Source: Planctomycetota bacterium
Lineage (GTDB): Bacteria; Planctomycetota; UBA11346
Length of the DNA stretch: 6,738 nt
Direction: 5' to 3'
NCBI GenBank assembly: GCA_024641365.1
Contig: JAHEDF010000215.1
Location: 1-6,738 of the forward strand
The notes below the pieces were generated by a model. That model saw only the letters and a list, made by a program, of their open reading frames with translations, ran no database searches and had not been told where the DNA came from. Numbering within the stretch: position 1 is the stretch's first letter; each line of letters starts with the position of its first letter. Of this stretch, positions 5,030 to 6,738 are shown piece by piece. Made by a program: the position numbers and the translations under genes.

Positions 5030-6738
5030 TCGCACCATGTAAAATGAATCAAGATTCATAACTGCGCTTGCTACAGATGCCCACGCTGCCAATTCATGAG
5101 GCGGTACATTTTTCTCAGGTTTTCCTCCGCCGCCGATCGCTAGGTAACTTTTAGTGACATCTGGCACCTTACTAAAATAATCGAGTTGTTCTTTTACCAA
5201 GGTTAAGAGAATTTTCTGTTCATCAGCTGTAACTTGACGACTCGTCAGGCGCAGAAAAATATCGCCAATAATATCTTCAGATTTTTTAAATTTTGCTAAT
5301 GCTGCCACAGCAATCAACCGGGCATTTTTAACATATAATGGACTATTCAGTAACACCAATGGTTGTAACGGAGTTGAGGTCGCCTCTCGCTTAACCGTAC
5401 AGACATGGCGTGGTGGCGTTCCAAAAATTACCAACTCTGGAGGTGGGTCATTGCGCCTTAAATTCACATATAAACTTCGTCTGTTTGATTCAATAGATGT
5501 ACTATTCCCACAAATGGTCAGGTTGAGCCAGCCGCCTGCAATAATTGCATTATCACGTAACATTTCAGCGCTCATGTAATAAGATGGTCCGCGTGCCAAT
5601 ATTTTATTCTCAGGGTCTGTATCCAATAATTTATTAGAGCCACTCGAATCTTGACGGAAAGTTGCCGAGGTCACTATGTATTTAAATATCTCAGCAACAT
5701 CCCACCCGGAATCGATGAAACGACGTGATAAATAATTGAGTAAATCTGGGTACGTCGGCATAGCTCCCTGAAATCCGAAATCATTCGTGGTCAATACAAT
5801 ACCGCTGCCAAAAATAAGTTGCCAATAACGATTTACAGTTACTCGCGCTGTTAAAGGATGATCGGGATGTGTCAGCCATTTGGAAAGACCAAGCCGATCA
5901 CGAGTATATTCACTGCCAAATGGAAAAATTCTCTCTGGTGGTCCTGGTTCAACTTCTTGGTTCAAATCCGGGTCACTATAAAGACCACGTTTTAACACAT
6001 ACGTTTTACGTCGTTCTGGTAATTCAGCCATAACCATCATGCGAGCCATACCATCTATATATTTATTGGTGACGCGTCGTGCCTCTGCGAGTTGATTTAC
6101 GGCTTCTGCCACTGCTGCAGACTGCGTGGCTTGATAGTACGACAATAATTCCGCATCACTTTTAGGTTTAGCCTTTTTGTCATGCAAAGATCGAACTTCT
6201 AATGCAGTCAACTCACGGTCAAATATAGCTACGTCATCAATTTTTGAGTTTTTAAATCCATTATCACGAAAACGAGCAGCCAACTCTATAGAACGTCCTT
6301 TAGAGTAATGAATTTCTTTATTTAGATTGTCTCGAATAATATCAACCGGCACTAGTTCGCCATTAATATGTAATTTGATTCCCGCTGCTCGACCAGAACC
6401 ATCATAGGTCATAGTCAAACGAGTCCATGTGTTAATTGGAATATCTTGTTTTGTTCGAACGCGGATCTCATTTCCGGGTGAAAAATGGATCAACGCAAAG
6501 TCTAATTTTCCTTCATGTATCAACAATTCATAACCGCGACTTCCCGCATCAGTCCACGCTTGAGAACGATGCAGAATAACCGCTCGCTTATGAGCGACGG
6601 GCATTTCTATGGCAACACTGATAGAAAATGGTGCGTGACGGGCAAAAGGACCAATTCCACCAATTTTTAATTCAGTATCACCATCAAATGCTGCTGCCTT
6701 ACCCGATATACCATCAACGAGCGTATTTGATCCCAATG
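5027..6738 (-). CDS. LamG/concanavalin-like plus DUF1553 (PSD1) protein, N-terminus missing
   Basis: About 570 C-terminal residues are in the window; the frame continues past 6738, so the apparent TTG start at 6736 is not real. Numbering is from that codon. Residues 1 to about 185 form a LamG/concanavalin-A-like jelly roll (GKAAAFDGDTELKIG; WTRLTMTYDGSG; KIDDVAIFDRELTALEV), a fold often used for glycan binding. A helical linker (about 190-245) follows. Residues about 250-569 are DUF1553/PSD1, with RLGLSKWLTHPDHPLTARVT (281-300), NRYWQLIFGSG, SGWDVAEIFKYIVTSATFRQ, SAEMLRDNAII, CTVKREATSTPLQPLVLLNS and the closing VMNLDSFYMVR. In this family a cytochrome-c-like PSCyt1 and DUF1549 (PSCyt2) normally precede LamG and should lie just outside the window. 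An exported redox or glycan-related function is commonly presumed, not shown. The stretch after LRDNAII is shortened and lacks the usual GGPSV-type motif. Confidence 0.9.
   Translation of the reverse strand, partial: LGSNTLVDGISGKAAAFDGDTELKIGGIGPFARHAPFSISVAIEMPVAHKRAVILHRSQAWTDAGSRGYELLIHEGKLDFALIHFSPGNEIRVRTKQDIPINTWTRLTMTYDGSGRAAGIKLHINGELVPVDIIRDNLNKEIHYSKGRSIELAARFRDNGFKNSKIDDVAIFDRELTALEVRSLHDKKAKPKSDAELLSYYQATQSAAVAEAVNQLAEARRVTNKYIDGMARMMVMAELPERRKTYVLKRGLYSDPDLNQEVEPGPPERIFPFGSEYTRDRLGLSKWLTHPDHPLTARVTVNRYWQLIFGSGIVLTTNDFGFQGAMPTYPDLLNYLSRRFIDSGWDVAEIFKYIVTSATFRQDSSGSNKLLDTDPENKILARGPSYYMSAEMLRDNAIIAGGWLNLTICGNSTSIESNRRSLYVNLRRNDPPPELVIFGTPPRHVCTVKREATSTPLQPLVLLNSPLYVKNARLIAVAALAKFKKSEDIIGDIFLRLTSRQVTADEQKILLTLVKEQLDYFSKVPDVTKSYLAIGGGGKPEKNVPPHELAAWASVASAVMNLDSFYMVR

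Noticed and set aside
6734..6738. Treating the TTG at 6736 as the true start of the LamG-DUF1553 protein.
   Set aside because: The frame remains open to the window edge, the LamG domain is already under way, and the family's PSCyt1 and DUF1549 parts are expected upstream.

Overview
The window looks like an AT-rich chromosome segment from the Planctomycetota/Verrucomicrobiota/Lentisphaerota group. The main evidence is the minus-strand pair at the right end: a LamG plus DUF1553 (PSD1) protein followed by a Tat-exported DUF1501 protein. This pair is typical of, and heavily multiplied in, those phyla. A DUF6807 ('PmoA family') secreted protein fits the same picture. The exact genus cannot be read from the sequence. 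Nearly every product carries an export signal (Sec, lipoprotein or Tat); the main exception is the NsrR-type regulator.

Layout. Positions 1-96 (minus) hold the first 32 codons of a secreted protein that runs off the left edge. Positions 384-1043 (plus) encode a pyroglutamyl-peptidase I (peptidase family C15) homologue with an intact Glu/Cys/His triad and an unexpected signal peptide. It converges, with a 6-base gap, on nsrR (1050-1499, minus), an Rrf2-family [Fe-S] regulator with the three NsrR cysteines and Asp8. Divergent from nsrR, at 1704-2303 (plus), is a lipoprotein that joins a YHS-like metal-binding module to a group 1 truncated haemoglobin. A perfect 31-base inverted repeat (1617-1647) with an NsrR-box core lies between the two genes. 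A strong terminator follows (2351-2384). Next comes a DUF6807 secreted protein (2601-3521, plus) with its own terminator (3548-3582). The right half is the minus-strand operon: LamG-DUF1553 (5027 to beyond 6738, N-terminus missing) then DUF1501 (3591-5015). The two are separated by 11 bases, and the DUF1501 Shine-Dalgarno overlaps the upstream stop codon.

How the parts work together. The central module reads as a self-contained nitric-oxide response: NsrR senses NO through its Fe-S cluster, leaves the palindromic operator, and derepresses a membrane-anchored haemoglobin that could dioxygenate NO outside the cytoplasm. The YHS-haemoglobin lipoprotein under a near-ideal NsrR box is the most interesting item in the window. 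The DUF6807 and DUF1501/DUF1553 genes belong to the large and still poorly characterised exported repertoire of these bacteria, often presumed to act in polysaccharide or sugar breakdown; nothing here proves a substrate. No tRNA, rRNA, CRISPR array or insertion sequence was seen, and no gene-free stretch exceeds 300 bases.
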